Origin: Neobacillus driksii
GTDB lineage: Bacteria > Bacillota > Bacilli > Bacillales > Cytobacillaceae
Assembly: GCF_013409995.1 (NCBI RefSeq)
Contig: NZ_JACCBX010000006.1
Coordinates: forward strand, 184,437 to 248,436
Direction of reading: 5' to 3'
Length of the DNA stretch: 64,000 bases
Shown: one piece after another, positions 42,129 to 51,398 of the stretch
Position numbering within the stretch: position 1 is the first letter of the stretch
Layout: every line of letters begins with the position of its first letter
Notes under the pieces: generated by a model
Told to the model about the DNA's origin: nothing
What the model saw: only the letters and a program-made list of their open reading frames with translations
Databases searched by the model: none
Position numbers and translations under genes: made by a program

Positions 42129-43655
42129 ATGAGTACACTAGATTATTTATTTCAGGGATTCGGAACGGCACTTATTTGGTATAATATCCTCTTTGCCTTT
42201 GTTGGGGTTTTAATTGGGACCGCTGTTGGTGTGCTTCCTGGGATTGGACCAATGAGCGGGGTAGCCCTTCTCATTCCAGTAACGGCTTCTATTACGGGAG
42301 GACTCCCACCAGAAAATGCAGCAACGAGTGCTATTATTCTTCTTGCTGGGGTCTATTATGGAGCGATGTATGGCGGCTCGACCACTTCCATACTATTAAA
42401 TACTCCAGGAGAATCCTCCTCTGTTGTTACGACATTGGACGGTTATCAGATGGCCAAGAAAGGAAGAGCAGGAAGTGCCTTATCGATTTCGGCAATCGGT
42501 TCTTTTGTGGCGGGGATTATTACCCTTGTGGCACTGATTGCATTAGCAAAACCATTATCAACTGTAGCGCTTAAATTTGGACCAGCAGAATATTTTTCCT
42601 TAATGCTATTAGGGCTGGGGGCTGTCAGTGGATTAGCGGGAAAATCGGTAACGAAGGCTCTAATTATGACTGTTTTCGGTTTGTTACTGGGTACGATTGG
42701 CATCGACAACGTATCAGGTATTGCCAGATTTACGTTTAATGTTCCATGGTTATATCAGGGAATTGAATTTTTAACCATCGCGGTAGGGTTGTTTGCTGTC
42801 GGTGAGGTTTTTAAAACCATTTTGGAAAAAGAAGAGGAAGATACCGAAATTGCAAAGATTAACAATTTACTTCCATCTAAAGCTGAGCTAAAAGAATCCG
42901 CAGGACCAATTGCTCGAGGTTCGATCTTAGGTTTCTTTGTAGGCATTCTACCAGGTGCTGGTGCAACACTCGCTTCCTTCTTTTCTTATATTCTTGAAAA
43001 AAAGATTTCAAAAACGCCTTCAAAGTTTGGAACAGGAACGATTGCAGGGGTTGCGGCACCTGAATCGGCAAATAATGCGGCATCTGGTGGGGCGATGATC
43101 CCCTTATTAACATTAGGGATTCCAGGTTCAGGTACAACGGCCATTTTAATGGGAGCCCTAATGATGTATAATGTCCAGCCGGGGCCGTTATTATTTGAGG
43201 ACCATCCTCAAGTGGCGTGGGGACTGATTGCCAGTATGTTTATCGGAAATATTATGCTATTAATTTTAAATCTCCCACTTGTCAAAGTGTTTGCGAAAAT
43301 TATTCAAACACCAAAGCAATTCTTGATTCCTATGATTATTGCCATCTCGATTTTTGGAGTCTATGCAGTTCAAGTATCAACTTACGATCTCTTACTTTTA
43401 TTAGGATGTGGACTTCTTGGCTATTTCTTGAGCAAGAATGATTATCCAATTGCCCCTCTTGTTCTTGGACTGGTTTTAGGACCCATGGTTGAAAATAATT
43501 TACGAAGGGCTTTAACCATTTCTAATGGGGATTTCAGCGTATTCTTTACAAGACCAATTTCACTTGTTTTTCTTATCATTACCTTCCTTTGGTTATTAAT
43601 CCCTTTCATGATGAAGAGAAGAGGAAAGGATGTAATTATTAATATTGAGGGCTAA
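42129..43655 (+). CDS. Tripartite tricarboxylate transporter large membrane subunit (TctA)
   Basis: 508 residues, about 12 helices, with the two TctA signature segments GVLPGIGPMSGVALLIPVT (about 35-53) and ESANNAASGGAMIPLLTLGIPGSGTTA (about 315-341). It is the cation-coupled carrier for the carboxylate bound by TctC. AGGAGG precedes the ATG 25 bp after tctB. A terminator follows. Confidence 0.92.
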   Translation: MSTLDYLFQGFGTALIWYNILFAFVGVLIGTAVGVLPGIGPMSGVALLIPVTASITGGLPPENAATSAIILLAGVYYGAMYGGSTTSILLNTPGESSSVVTTLDGYQMAKKGRAGSALSISAIGSFVAGIITLVALIALAKPLSTVALKFGPAEYFSLMLLGLGAVSGLAGKSVTKALIMTVFGLLLGTIGIDNVSGIARFTFNVPWLYQGIEFLTIAVGLFAVGEVFKTILEKEEEDTEIAKINNLLPSKAELKESAGPIARGSILGFFVGILPGAGATLASFFSYILEKKISKTPSKFGTGTIAGVAAPESANNAASGGAMIPLLTLGIPGSGTTAILMGALMMYNVQPGPLLFEDHPQVAWGLIASMFIGNIMLLILNLPLVKVFAKIIQTPKQFLIPMIIAISIFGVYAVQVSTYDLLLLLGCGLLGYFLSKNDYPIAPLVLGLVLGPMVENNLRRALTISNGDFSVFFTRPISLVFLIITFLWLLIPFMMKRRGKDVIINIEG

Positions 43656-43672
43656 ATTTTTATAATAATGAG

Positions 43673-43700
43673 AAAACTCCTTTATTTAAGGAGTTTTTTT
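43673..43700 (+). terminator. Terminator of tctCBA
   Basis: AAAACTCCTT (43673-43682) pairs with AAGGAGTTTT (43688-43697) followed by further T. Confidence 0.92.
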
Positions 43701-43725
43701 AATATAATATAAATGAGGTGATTGC

Positions 43726-45336
43726 GTGCGGTTACATTCGAAATTAATGTTAGTTATTCTTCTTCTTATTGTCTCAATCGGAGTTATTTTTGAGGTTACC
43801 TTTAAAAACATAATGGAAACCAATCTTAAACAGGAAATAGGTTCTAAAGCCTTATCTGTAGCCCAATCGATTGCTAATATGCCAGATATCAAGAAAGCGT
43901 TTCAAGCTGAAAATCCTGCTTCAACGATCCAGCCGATCGCAGAAAACATTCGTAAACAGGTTGGGGCAGAATTTATTGTTATCGGGAATCGGAATGAAAT
44001 ACGATATTCACATCCCAATCCAAAGCGCTTAGGACAAAAAATGGTCGGGGGCGATAATGGTCTTGTTTTTAAAGGAAAATCTGTCGTCTCAGAGTCTACC
44101 GGGACACTAGGTCCGTCTCTACGGGGTAAAGCACCCATCTTTAGCGAGGGAGAAGTGATTGGCGTTGTTTCAGTTGGTTACCTACAGACGGATATTGAAA
44201 AGGAAGTTTCGGTGATACAGAAAAAAATCTTTTTTGCTACACTGCTTATTTTAGTAGGAGGACTACTAGCAGCTTTACTCATTTCTTTAAATATCAAAAA
44301 GGCAATGTTTGGACTAGAACCGAAAGAAATTGCCTGGATGTACCAAGAAAAACATGCGATATTAGAGTCTATTCATGAAGGAATTATAGCAATCGATACC
44401 GATGGGCGAATCACTGTAGTGAATGAAACCGCTCATAAAATTTTGAAAGTTCCAAATGAGATTCTGCTTCGTGGAAAACGAATTGAAGAGGTTTTAGAAA
44501 ATACGAATCTCCTAGAGGTGGTTCGAAAAGGTCAGGCGGAATATGATAAAGAAATTATCATCTTTGGGGATGTATTTTTGGCAAATCGGATTCCGATTTT
44601 TAATAAGAAAGGTGTTGTGATTGGGGCAGTTGCAAGTTTACGTAATAAGTCAGAGCTAGCCCAGTTACTGCAAGAATTATCTCATGTAAAAGCATATGCA
44701 GAAGGATTACGTGCTCAAACCCACGAATACTCTAATCGTCTCTATACCCTGCTAGGCTTGATTCAGCTTGGCTCATATAAAGAAGCCATTGATTTTATCT
44801 CAAAAGAAGTGGATGTCGCCCAGGGCTTCATTCAATTTTTAATGAAGGAAATACCTGATCCTATTATTGCAGGATTTATATTAGGAAAGGTAAGTCTAGC
44901 GAGCGAATTGAAAGTTGATTTTTCAATAGATAGACAGAGTAGCTTTAAAGATATCCCATATGAAATCAGCAGAGATTCATTAGTAACCATTATTGGCAAC
45001 CTTGTCAACAATGCTTTTGAAGCAGTCAGGGAGAATGAAAAAGAAGAGAAAAAAGTCGCACTGTTCCTAACCGACCTTGGTAAGGAGTTGATTATTGAGG
45101 TAGAAGATAACGGGAAGGGGATAGATATTAAAAATAATGAACAGGTTTTTAAAGAAGGCTATACAACAAAGAATACGAAGAGTAATGCAGGTCTTGGGCT
45201 TAGTCTAGTTCAAAAGGCAATTAAGGGCTTAGGTGGATATGTCACATTTTCATCAAATCTTGGGGAAGGTACTATTTTTACTGTGGCGATACCAAAAAGC
45301 AGGGGGAATGTGTATGAAGGGGAAAAGAGATATTGA
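43726..45336 (+). CDS. CitA/DcuS-family sensor histidine kinase 1
   Basis: 536 residues. A first membrane helix (about 7-27), an extracytoplasmic Cache/PAS-like sensor (about 30-170; IGNRNEIRYSHPNPKRLG and STGTLGPSLRGKAP, the citrate/dicarboxylate kinase pattern), a second helix (about 172-192), a cytoplasmic PAS (about 215-310), the SpoIIAB/CitA-type H-box RAQTHEYSNRL (His ~333) and a HATPase domain with NAFEAV and GxGL motifs. GAGGTGATT precedes the GTG. It overlaps the regulator gene by 23 bp. By position it should control tctCBA. Confidence 0.9.
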   Translation: MRLHSKLMLVILLLIVSIGVIFEVTFKNIMETNLKQEIGSKALSVAQSIANMPDIKKAFQAENPASTIQPIAENIRKQVGAEFIVIGNRNEIRYSHPNPKRLGQKMVGGDNGLVFKGKSVVSESTGTLGPSLRGKAPIFSEGEVIGVVSVGYLQTDIEKEVSVIQKKIFFATLLILVGGLLAALLISLNIKKAMFGLEPKEIAWMYQEKHAILESIHEGIIAIDTDGRITVVNETAHKILKVPNEILLRGKRIEEVLENTNLLEVVRKGQAEYDKEIIIFGDVFLANRIPIFNKKGVVIGAVASLRNKSELAQLLQELSHVKAYAEGLRAQTHEYSNRLYTLLGLIQLGSYKEAIDFISKEVDVAQGFIQFLMKEIPDPIIAGFILGKVSLASELKVDFSIDRQSSFKDIPYEISRDSLVTIIGNLVNNAFEAVRENEKEEKKVALFLTDLGKELIIEVEDNGKGIDIKNNEQVFKEGYTTKNTKSNAGLGLSLVQKAIKGLGGYVTFSSNLGEGTIFTVAIPKSRGNVYEGEKRY

Positions 45337-46036
45337 AGTTTTAATTGTTGAGGATGACTTAAGGATAGCAGAAATTCAGAAGAGGTTTCTTGAACAAATC
45401 GAAGGCTTTCAAACGGTTGGCATAGCAGCCAGTTATCTGGAAGCGAAAACCCTATTAGATATTTTGCAGCCCGACTTACTTTTGTTAGATGTCTATTTTC
45501 CCGATATGAACGGAATTGATTTATTAAAAGAAACAAAACAACAATCGAAACAAATGGATGTTATTATGATTACAGCCACAAAAGAAATTAATAGAGTTCA
45601 AGAGGCTATTAGTATAGGCGTGTTTGATTATATTATTAAACCGGTAGTTTTTGACCGATTTAGGCAATCCCTACTTCGATTTAAGGAGTACCATGGAAAT
45701 CTTTTGCAGTTAGGAAAAGATAATACACATGTGACTCAGCAGCAGGTGGACAAGCTATTGCGGAAAGTAGCGGATGGTGCTGGAAATGAAAAGTCTTACC
45801 TTCCGAAAGGAATCGATCCGCTAACATTAGAAAAAGTAATGGAGGTTCTCGGGAAGGTTGAATATGGACTAACAGCAGAGAGTGTTGCGAAAGAAATAGG
45901 TGTAAGCAGAACAACCGCTAGAAGATACCTTGAACATTTAGTTTATAATGAAAGTATAGAGGCAGATTTATCTTACGGAACTGTCGGTCGACCAGAACGT
46001 GTTTATATGGTTTTAAGCAAAGCAACTAAGAATTAA
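45314..46036 (+). CDS. CitT/DcuR-family response regulator 1
   Basis: 240 residues: receiver domain (about 8-125; acidic IVEDD, phosphoacceptor Asp in LLLLDVYFPDMNG, Lys in YIIKPV) and a C-terminal helix-turn-helix (about 185-235; GLTAESVAKEIGVSRTTARRYLEHL) typical of citrate-family regulators. GGGGG (45302-45306) lies 7 nt before the ATG at 45314; an ATG at 45308 is possible. Translation is coupled to the kinase gene. Confidence 0.9.
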   Translation: MKGKRDIEVLIVEDDLRIAEIQKRFLEQIEGFQTVGIAASYLEAKTLLDILQPDLLLLDVYFPDMNGIDLLKETKQQSKQMDVIMITATKEINRVQEAISIGVFDYIIKPVVFDRFRQSLLRFKEYHGNLLQLGKDNTHVTQQQVDKLLRKVADGAGNEKSYLPKGIDPLTLEKVMEVLGKVEYGLTAESVAKEIGVSRTTARRYLEHLVYNESIEADLSYGTVGRPERVYMVLSKATKN

Positions 46037-46063
46037 GAGATTTTTTACTAGGAGGTTTTCTGC

Positions 46064-47671
46064 CTGAGAACAATAAAAGTTACCCTACAAACAAAAATAT
46101 TCGGGCTGGTTCTCTCACTAGGTTTATTGTTAATCATCCTAATGTCAGGATTTTATAGTTATATGGAAAGTAAACAAATTGAGGAAAATAAGGGAAGGCT
46201 GGCATTGGAATTATCGAAAACCGTCTCATTTATGCCGACTATTATCGATGCTTTCCAATCGAGCGACCCTTCTAAAACGATACAGCCGATAGCAGAGAAA
46301 ATACGAAAAGAAACAGGTGCGGAATTTGTAGTCATTGGAAATAGAGATGGTATACGATATTCGCATCCTTTGAACACAAAAATCGGGCTAAAGATGACAG
46401 GTGGAGATAATGAAAGAGCACTTGTTCAAGGTGAGTATTATATCTCGAAGGCAGAGGGTACGCTAGGGCCATCTATTAGAGGAAAATCCCCTATTTTTAA
46501 TCATCAGGGGGAGATTATCGGTATCGTTTCAGTAGGATATCTACTTGAAGATGTCAAACAGCAAATCATAAATAATCTTAGAAGAGTGCTCATTGTTTCT
46601 TTCATTGCCCTTTTGATTTCCCTTTTAGGTAGTGTTTTACTCGGACGCAATATCCGCAGGGATACGATGGGACTTGAGCCGTACGAAATCGCATCTCAAT
46701 ATAAAGAGAAAAACGCTGTCCTGCATGCGGTAAAAGAAGGCATCTTAGCAATTGATAAAGAAGGCTACATTACGATGATGAATCAGCAGGCAAAACGGCT
46801 TCTACATCTTCAGGGAACAGTCAGAAATATGAAAGTGGATGGGTTATTTCCCTCTAATTATTTGTATGAGGTATTACGGACGGGAAACTCTCAATCGGAT
46901 AAAGAAATGATCTGGAATGATAAAACGATTATCGTCAATAGTACTCCGATTGTTGATGAAAATGGTATTAAGGGGGTTGTTGCTTCCTTTCGTGACAAAA
47001 CAGAAATAGAGCAAATGCTAAATACTATATCTGAAGTAAAAAGATATTCGGAAGATCTTCGTGCCCAAACGCATGAATTTACCAATAAATTATATGTGTT
47101 ATTGGGTTTGCTTCAACTTGGTGAATATAACGAGGCAATAAATATGATCCAAAGCGAAACTCAAACACTGCAATTTCAGAATTCAGTCGTTTTTAACCAG
47201 ATCAAAGATCCCAAAGTGCAGGCAATCCTTTTAGGGAAATTAGGAAAAGCATCAGAAAAGAAAATACAGTTTGAGATTATTTCAGACAGCTATTTGGATC
47301 GTTTACCGTCCCATATTAAACTCTCAAACTTGATCGTAATCCTTGGAAACTTAATAGATAATGCCTTTGAAGCTGTCTTAGAATGTGAGATGCCCACGGT
47401 TACGTTTTTCGCTACAGATATCGGTCGAGATATTATATTTGAGATTTCAGACAATGGGAAGGGAATAAGTCCAGTAGAATTTCCTCTTCTTTTTGAAAGA
47501 GGGTATACCTCGAAAAAAAGCAGTGAACCACGAGGATTTGGATTATCTAATGCTGAAGAATCAGTATTGGAATTGAATGGAATTATCGAGGTGCAAAGCA
47601 ACCTAGAAAATGGAACTGTTTTTACAGTTTATCTACCAAAGAATTTGCAAGGGGATGGGAATTTTGGATAA
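46064..47671 (+). CDS. citS: CitA/DcuS-family sensor histidine kinase 2, probable CTG start
   Basis: Second kinase, 535 residues if begun at CTG 46064, close to its 536-residue paralogue. It has an N-terminal helix (about 14-34), a Cache/PAS sensor (YSHPLNTKIGLKMTGG, SKAEGTLGPSIRGKSP), a second helix, PAS, H-box RAQTHEFTNKLYVLLGLLQLG and a HATPase domain. GGAGG at 46051-46055 is 8 nt from CTG 46064, whereas the next starts (TTG 46127, ATG 46142) have no ribosome site and would cut into the first membrane helix. By position next to the CitMHS gene it is the CitS counterpart. Confidence 0.87.
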   Translation: MRTIKVTLQTKIFGLVLSLGLLLIILMSGFYSYMESKQIEENKGRLALELSKTVSFMPTIIDAFQSSDPSKTIQPIAEKIRKETGAEFVVIGNRDGIRYSHPLNTKIGLKMTGGDNERALVQGEYYISKAEGTLGPSIRGKSPIFNHQGEIIGIVSVGYLLEDVKQQIINNLRRVLIVSFIALLISLLGSVLLGRNIRRDTMGLEPYEIASQYKEKNAVLHAVKEGILAIDKEGYITMMNQQAKRLLHLQGTVRNMKVDGLFPSNYLYEVLRTGNSQSDKEMIWNDKTIIVNSTPIVDENGIKGVVASFRDKTEIEQMLNTISEVKRYSEDLRAQTHEFTNKLYVLLGLLQLGEYNEAINMIQSETQTLQFQNSVVFNQIKDPKVQAILLGKLGKASEKKIQFEIISDSYLDRLPSHIKLSNLIVILGNLIDNAFEAVLECEMPTVTFFATDIGRDIIFEISDNGKGISPVEFPLLFERGYTSKKSSEPRGFGLSNAEESVLELNGIIEVQSNLENGTVFTVYLPKNLQGDGNFG

Positions 47672-48350
47672 GATAAAAGCGGCTATAGCGGAAGATGATT
47701 TTCGAATAGCGGATATACATGAGAAATTTTTAGATAAGTTTAAGGAAATAGACGTGATTGGAAAATCATTGAATGGTGAGCAGACTTTGCAATTATTAGA
47801 GCAGAAAACCCCCGACTTACTGCTTCTAGATGTATATATGCCGGATATGCTAGGTTCTGAGTTACTCCCCACTATCCGGGAGAATTTCCCCAAAGTCAGT
47901 ATTATAATGATAACAGCAGCAACTGATAAAGTTTTCCTTGAAAAAGCTCTGAGGTATGGAGTTGAGAATTACTTAATCAAACCTGTTAGCAGGGAAAGAT
48001 TCGATGAAGTGATACAGGAATTTATTAAAAAACACTCGCTTCTTTCGGCTTCCCAAGAAGTAAATCAGAATTATGTAGACCTTCTATTTCGTAAAGGAAA
48101 AAGTGAAGATTCAGCAAAGAGTATCGGATTGCCAAAAGGAATTGATGAAATCACGCTTGGAAAAGTTAAGGCTGTTTTCAACGGTAGAAGAGAAGGTCTT
48201 TCCGCAGAAGATGTTGGTAAGGAAATTGGTGCATCAAGGATCACTGCACGAAGGTATTTGGAATATCTCTCCTCCATACAGGAAGTAAGGACAGAGGTAG
48301 TTTATGGAATTGTTGGAAGGCCGGAAAAGAAATATTATCCAATAAAGTGA
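47664..48350 (+). CDS. citT: CitT/DcuR-family response regulator 2
   Basis: 228 residues: receiver domain (AEDDFRIADIHEKFL, phosphoacceptor Asp in LLLLDVYMPDM, Lys in YLIKPVS) and a C-terminal helix-turn-helix (GLSAEDVGKEIGASRITARRYLEYL). The TTG at 47664 overlaps the kinase stop by 8 bp with GGGG 9 nt upstream; ATG 47655 is an alternative but lies directly on the GGGG. In B. subtilis CitST activates the Mg-citrate carrier gene citM, and a CitMHS gene follows here. Confidence 0.88.
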   Translation: MDKIKAAIAEDDFRIADIHEKFLDKFKEIDVIGKSLNGEQTLQLLEQKTPDLLLLDVYMPDMLGSELLPTIRENFPKVSIIMITAATDKVFLEKALRYGVENYLIKPVSRERFDEVIQEFIKKHSLLSASQEVNQNYVDLLFRKGKSEDSAKSIGLPKGIDEITLGKVKAVFNGRREGLSAEDVGKEIGASRITARRYLEYLSSIQEVRTEVVYGIVGRPEKKYYPIK

Positions 48351-48379
48351 GGGGGCAAACATTTGCCTCCTTTTCCTAT
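48351..48379 (+). terminator. Terminator of the second two-component operon
   Basis: GGGGGCAAA pairs with TTTGCCTCC with one G-T pair, followed by TTTTCC (48353-48378). Confidence 0.7.
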
Positions 48380-48426
48380 GAACAAAATGAACATAAACTA
48401 TTTAATTTACGTTAATAACTTTATTT

Positions 48427-48440
48427 TGGTAACGTTTTCA
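48427..48440 (+). promoter_or_regulatory. cre box before the CitMHS gene
   Basis: TGGTAACGTTTTCA matches the cre consensus at 13 of 14 bases, 51 bp before the ATG. CcpA control of citM is established in B. subtilis, which fits this site. Confidence 0.7.
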
Positions 48441-48491
48441 CATCTGAATATTTCGATTATATTTAATTTACTAACAAAAGAGGTGAGGACG

Positions 48492-49784
48492 ATGCTTGCA
48501 ATATTAGGGTTTTTGATGATTATCACTTTTATGATTTTAATTATGACTAAACGCCTTCCCGCTATGATTGCGCTTATTGTGGTTCCGGTCGTATTTGCAT
48601 TAATCGGCGGATTTGGCAAAGAAATGGGGCCAATGGCGCTCGAAGGGATAAAAAGTGTTGCCCCAACTGGAATTATGATCCTTTTCGCTATTCTCTTTTT
48701 CGGTATCATGATTGATGCAGGAGTTTTTGATCCGATTATTTCGACTATCTTAAGAGTTGTAAAGGGAGATCCAGTTAAAATAGCCATCGGAACTGCCGTT
48801 CTTGCACTTTTAATATCCCTTGACGGGGATGGAACTACTACATACATGATTACGATTTCTGCCATGTTACCTTTGTATAAACGTATTGGTATGAAACCGT
48901 TAATTCTTGCTGGAATCGCTGTATCGGCTTCAGGTGTCATGAACCTTCTTCCATGGGGAGGACCAACTGCTAGAGCAATGACGGCATTACATCTTGAGAT
49001 GTCGGATGTTTTTACGCCGGTCATACCTAGCATGGCGGGTGGAATAATATTCGTATTGTTCATGGCCTATTTCCTTGGGAGAAAAGAGCGGAAACGAGTT
49101 GGCATCCTGCAGATTGATTACAATACGATGGCGATGACGGCTGCTACATCAGAAGATGCCTACCTAAAACGTCCTAAGTTAATTCTTATTAACTATTTAA
49201 TTACAATTACTCTATTAGTTGCTCTAATCAACGAGGTGTTGCCAACAACTGTATTATTTATGCTTGGATTTGCTTTGGCGATCACGATCAATTATCCAAA
49301 ATTAAGTGATCAAAAAGAAAGAATTGCAAATTATGCAGATAATGCGTTATCGGTAGTTTCTATGGTTTTTGCTGCAGGTATTTTTACTGGTATCTTAACG
49401 GGTACAAAAATGGTCGATGCTATGGCAAACTCCATGATTTCATATATTCCAGATGTACTAGGTTCCCATTTTGCACTTATTACCGCGATAATCAGTGCCC
49501 CTTTAACATTCTTTATGTCAAATGATGCCTTTTACTATGGTGTTTTGCCTTTGCTGGCAAAAGCAGCAAGTGTTTATGGAATTGATCCTGAGTTCCTAGC
49601 ACGAGCATCACTATTGGGGCAGCCTGTCCATTTATTAAGCCCGCTTGTACCTTCAACATACTTATTAGTCGGTATGGTGGGAGAAGATTTTGGGGACTTA
49701 CAGCGCGCATTCCTTAAATGGGCATGTGGTTCAACTCTTGTTATGATGGCCGTTGCAATACTATTGTCAATTATTCCTTTTTAA
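48492..49784 (+). CDS. citM: CitMHS-family metal-citrate/proton symporter
   Basis: 430 residues, about 12 helices, with the CitMHS signature SLDGDGTTTYMITISAMLPLYKRI (about 105-128) and NLLPWGGPTARAM (about 150). It imports citrate complexed to a divalent cation. The longer frame from 48363 includes AT-rich leader; GAGGTGAGG is well placed for the ATG at 48492. The upstream cre and the adjacent CitST pair match the known citM control. Confidence 0.9.
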   Translation: MLAILGFLMIITFMILIMTKRLPAMIALIVVPVVFALIGGFGKEMGPMALEGIKSVAPTGIMILFAILFFGIMIDAGVFDPIISTILRVVKGDPVKIAIGTAVLALLISLDGDGTTTYMITISAMLPLYKRIGMKPLILAGIAVSASGVMNLLPWGGPTARAMTALHLEMSDVFTPVIPSMAGGIIFVLFMAYFLGRKERKRVGILQIDYNTMAMTAATSEDAYLKRPKLILINYLITITLLVALINEVLPTTVLFMLGFALAITINYPKLSDQKERIANYADNALSVVSMVFAAGIFTGILTGTKMVDAMANSMISYIPDVLGSHFALITAIISAPLTFFMSNDAFYYGVLPLLAKAASVYGIDPEFLARASLLGQPVHLLSPLVPSTYLLVGMVGEDFGDLQRAFLKWACGSTLVMMAVAILLSIIPF

Positions 49785-49826
49785 CTAGATTTAGAACAAA
49801 GGAAAATCGATAGGGGATGAATGTTA

Positions 49827-49973
49827 ATGTGGATAATCACAGTCTATTCAAAGGGAAACAATATATCAATGTTCGAATTTAATTCTGAACAAGAAGCAAG
49901 AGAAGCCTTTAAAAATGTTTCAGGTTGTAAAATTCTTTCAGAGGTTATTTATTTTAACGATCAGATAGTATAA
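49827..49973 (+). CDS. Small conserved-type cytosolic protein of unknown function
   Basis: 48 residues, beginning MWIITVYSKGN and ending in a SEVIYFND segment, with an alternating beta-alpha-beta pattern. TAGGGGATGAATGTT gives a usable ribosome site. Similar ~46-50-aa proteins occur in other Bacillus species as far as I recall, so I regard it as real. It follows the citrate carrier by 42 bp and is followed by a terminator, so it may share that transcript. No function is known to me. Confidence 0.65.
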   Translation: MWIITVYSKGNNISMFEFNSEQEAREAFKNVSGCKILSEVIYFNDQIV

Positions 49974-49979
49974 GTAGTA

Positions 49980-50032
49980 GGAAAATGCAATTTATTATTT
50001 ATTAATAAACTGCATTTTTCCTTTTTTTCATT
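49980..50032 (+). terminator. Terminator after the citM-small ORF unit
   Basis: AGGAAAATGCAATTTATTA pairs with TAATAAACTGCATTTTTCCT allowing one mismatch and a bulge, followed by TTTTTTT. Confidence 0.85.
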
Positions 50033-50052
50033 AGAGAGAGAAGGTAAGTTTT

Positions 50053-50976
50053 ATGACTATTTTGTTTCATATATTACTAGATATTATTTTTCCGATATTC
50101 GTGTTAGTAGGGGCTGGCGCTTTATTGCAGCGTTTGATTAGGCTTGACTTATCGACACTGTCAACATTGACGGTGTATTTTTTGTTGCCTGCCGTTTGCT
50201 TTGTCAATATATATGAGAGCAATATGTCTAGCAAGTTAATTAGCCGTACATTATTATTTTTAATGCTTTTTAATATTCTCCTTATTCTAACCAGCATGGT
50301 TATCGCAAAAGTGAATGGGTTTGACCGTAAACTGGCAGCTACCTTTAAAAATAGTATGGTTTTGAGCAATTCAGGAAATTATGGTCTCCCAGTAAGTGAA
50401 CTAGTTTTCGCTGCTAATCCAGGTGGGATGTCAATACAGATTATTGTTTCTATTTTTCAAAATCTCCTAACTTTCACATATGGTTTTTTCAACAGTGTCT
50501 CTGCAGAGAGCAGCGGTAGAGATATCTTACGTAAAATTATGCGTCTCCCGGTTATATACGCTTTATTATTGGCTATATTGTTGAAATGGCTCCATATTGA
50601 AATTCCTGAATTTTTGTGGAAGCCAATTGAAAATTCCTCAAATGCGTTTTTGGCGGTTGCACTTGTCACACTTGGAGCTCAAGTAGCATTTTTAAAGATT
50701 ACGCGAATTTCTAGGCAAATTGTTTGGATTGTAATCGGCAGACTGATTATTTCTCCACTCATTGGGTTGTTAGTTATAAATATTCTTGGATTAACAGACA
50801 TTACTGCTCAGGCACTTTTTATCGCCAGCTCGTTCCCTTCTTCAAGAAATAGTGCATTACTGGCTCTAGAGTATGATAATTACCCGGAATATGCGTCGCA
50901 AGCAGTCCTACTGACTACCATCTTAAGTGGTATTACTGTTACGATTGTTGTTTATCTGTCAAAAATCCTTTTTTAG
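50053..50976 (+). CDS. AEC-family transporter (auxin-efflux-carrier/malate-permease type)
   Basis: 307 residues with about ten helices in two repeats. Family marks include GAGALLQRL and VYFLLPAVCFVNIYE at the N-terminus, SNSGNYGLPVSELVFAA (about 112-128) and the C-terminal SSFPSSRNSALLALEYD. Bacterial members move mono- or dicarboxylates such as malate, fitting the carboxylate context. GAGAGAAGG precedes the ATG. A terminator follows. Confidence 0.85.
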   Translation: MTILFHILLDIIFPIFVLVGAGALLQRLIRLDLSTLSTLTVYFLLPAVCFVNIYESNMSSKLISRTLLFLMLFNILLILTSMVIAKVNGFDRKLAATFKNSMVLSNSGNYGLPVSELVFAANPGGMSIQIIVSIFQNLLTFTYGFFNSVSAESSGRDILRKIMRLPVIYALLLAILLKWLHIEIPEFLWKPIENSSNAFLAVALVTLGAQVAFLKITRISRQIVWIVIGRLIISPLIGLLVINILGLTDITAQALFIASSFPSSRNSALLALEYDNYPEYASQAVLLTTILSGITVTIVVYLSKILF

Positions 50977-50978
50977 AC

Positions 50979-51013
50979 CGTACGGTGATTTTCTCACTCG
51001 TGCGTTTTTTACT
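50979..51013 (+). terminator. Terminator of the AEC gene
   Basis: CGTACGGTGA pairs with TCACTCGTGCG with one bulge, followed by TTTTTT (50981-51011). Confidence 0.75.
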
Positions 51014-51022
51014 TTTTAATAA

Positions 51023-51232
51023 ATGGAAATGCATCTCCAGACGGATACTATTTTACGGGGTGTTGCACGGGCAGAGGAACGGATTTTATTAATGGAAGCT
51101 GAGGTACAAGCAGGCAGCCAATTTGCGAATCCTTTGTTGCAGGATGATGCGGCTTACCGAAACTATGTTAATGAAGAAGAATTAAATCGAGAGTTAGAAA
51201 AACTGAAGACTGAAAAAGCGAGTCTAGTTTAA
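51023..51232 (+). CDS. Doubtful 69-residue ORF, possible gene remnant
   Basis: The product is hydrophilic and mostly helical (RAEERILLMEAEVQAGSQFANPLLQDDAAYRN, EELNRELEKLKTEKASLV), with a coiled-coil-like end. No ribosome site precedes the ATG, which lies 10 bp after a terminator. It may be the 3' end of a decayed larger gene. A terminator follows the stop, which is why I keep it. Confidence 0.35.
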   Translation: MEMHLQTDTILRGVARAEERILLMEAEVQAGSQFANPLLQDDAAYRNYVNEEELNRELEKLKTEKASLV

Positions 51233-51255
51233 ACAGCAAGTATAAAATGAATAAA

Positions 51256-51294
51256 AATAGCAGCCTCTATTAAGAGATAGGGGCTGTTATTTTG
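51256..51294 (+). terminator. Hairpin after the 69-residue ORF
   Basis: AATAGCAGCCTCTAT pairs with ATAGGGGCTGTTATT (51256-51291), followed by TTGTG. Confidence 0.75.
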
Positions 51295-51398
51295 TGAAAA
51301 TTTATTACAAATTTTAATATTTTGTTCATAATTTGGTAACAACCTCTGGACATCCTATCATCGTAATACCCAAACTATTATTAGGAGGAATATACAAG

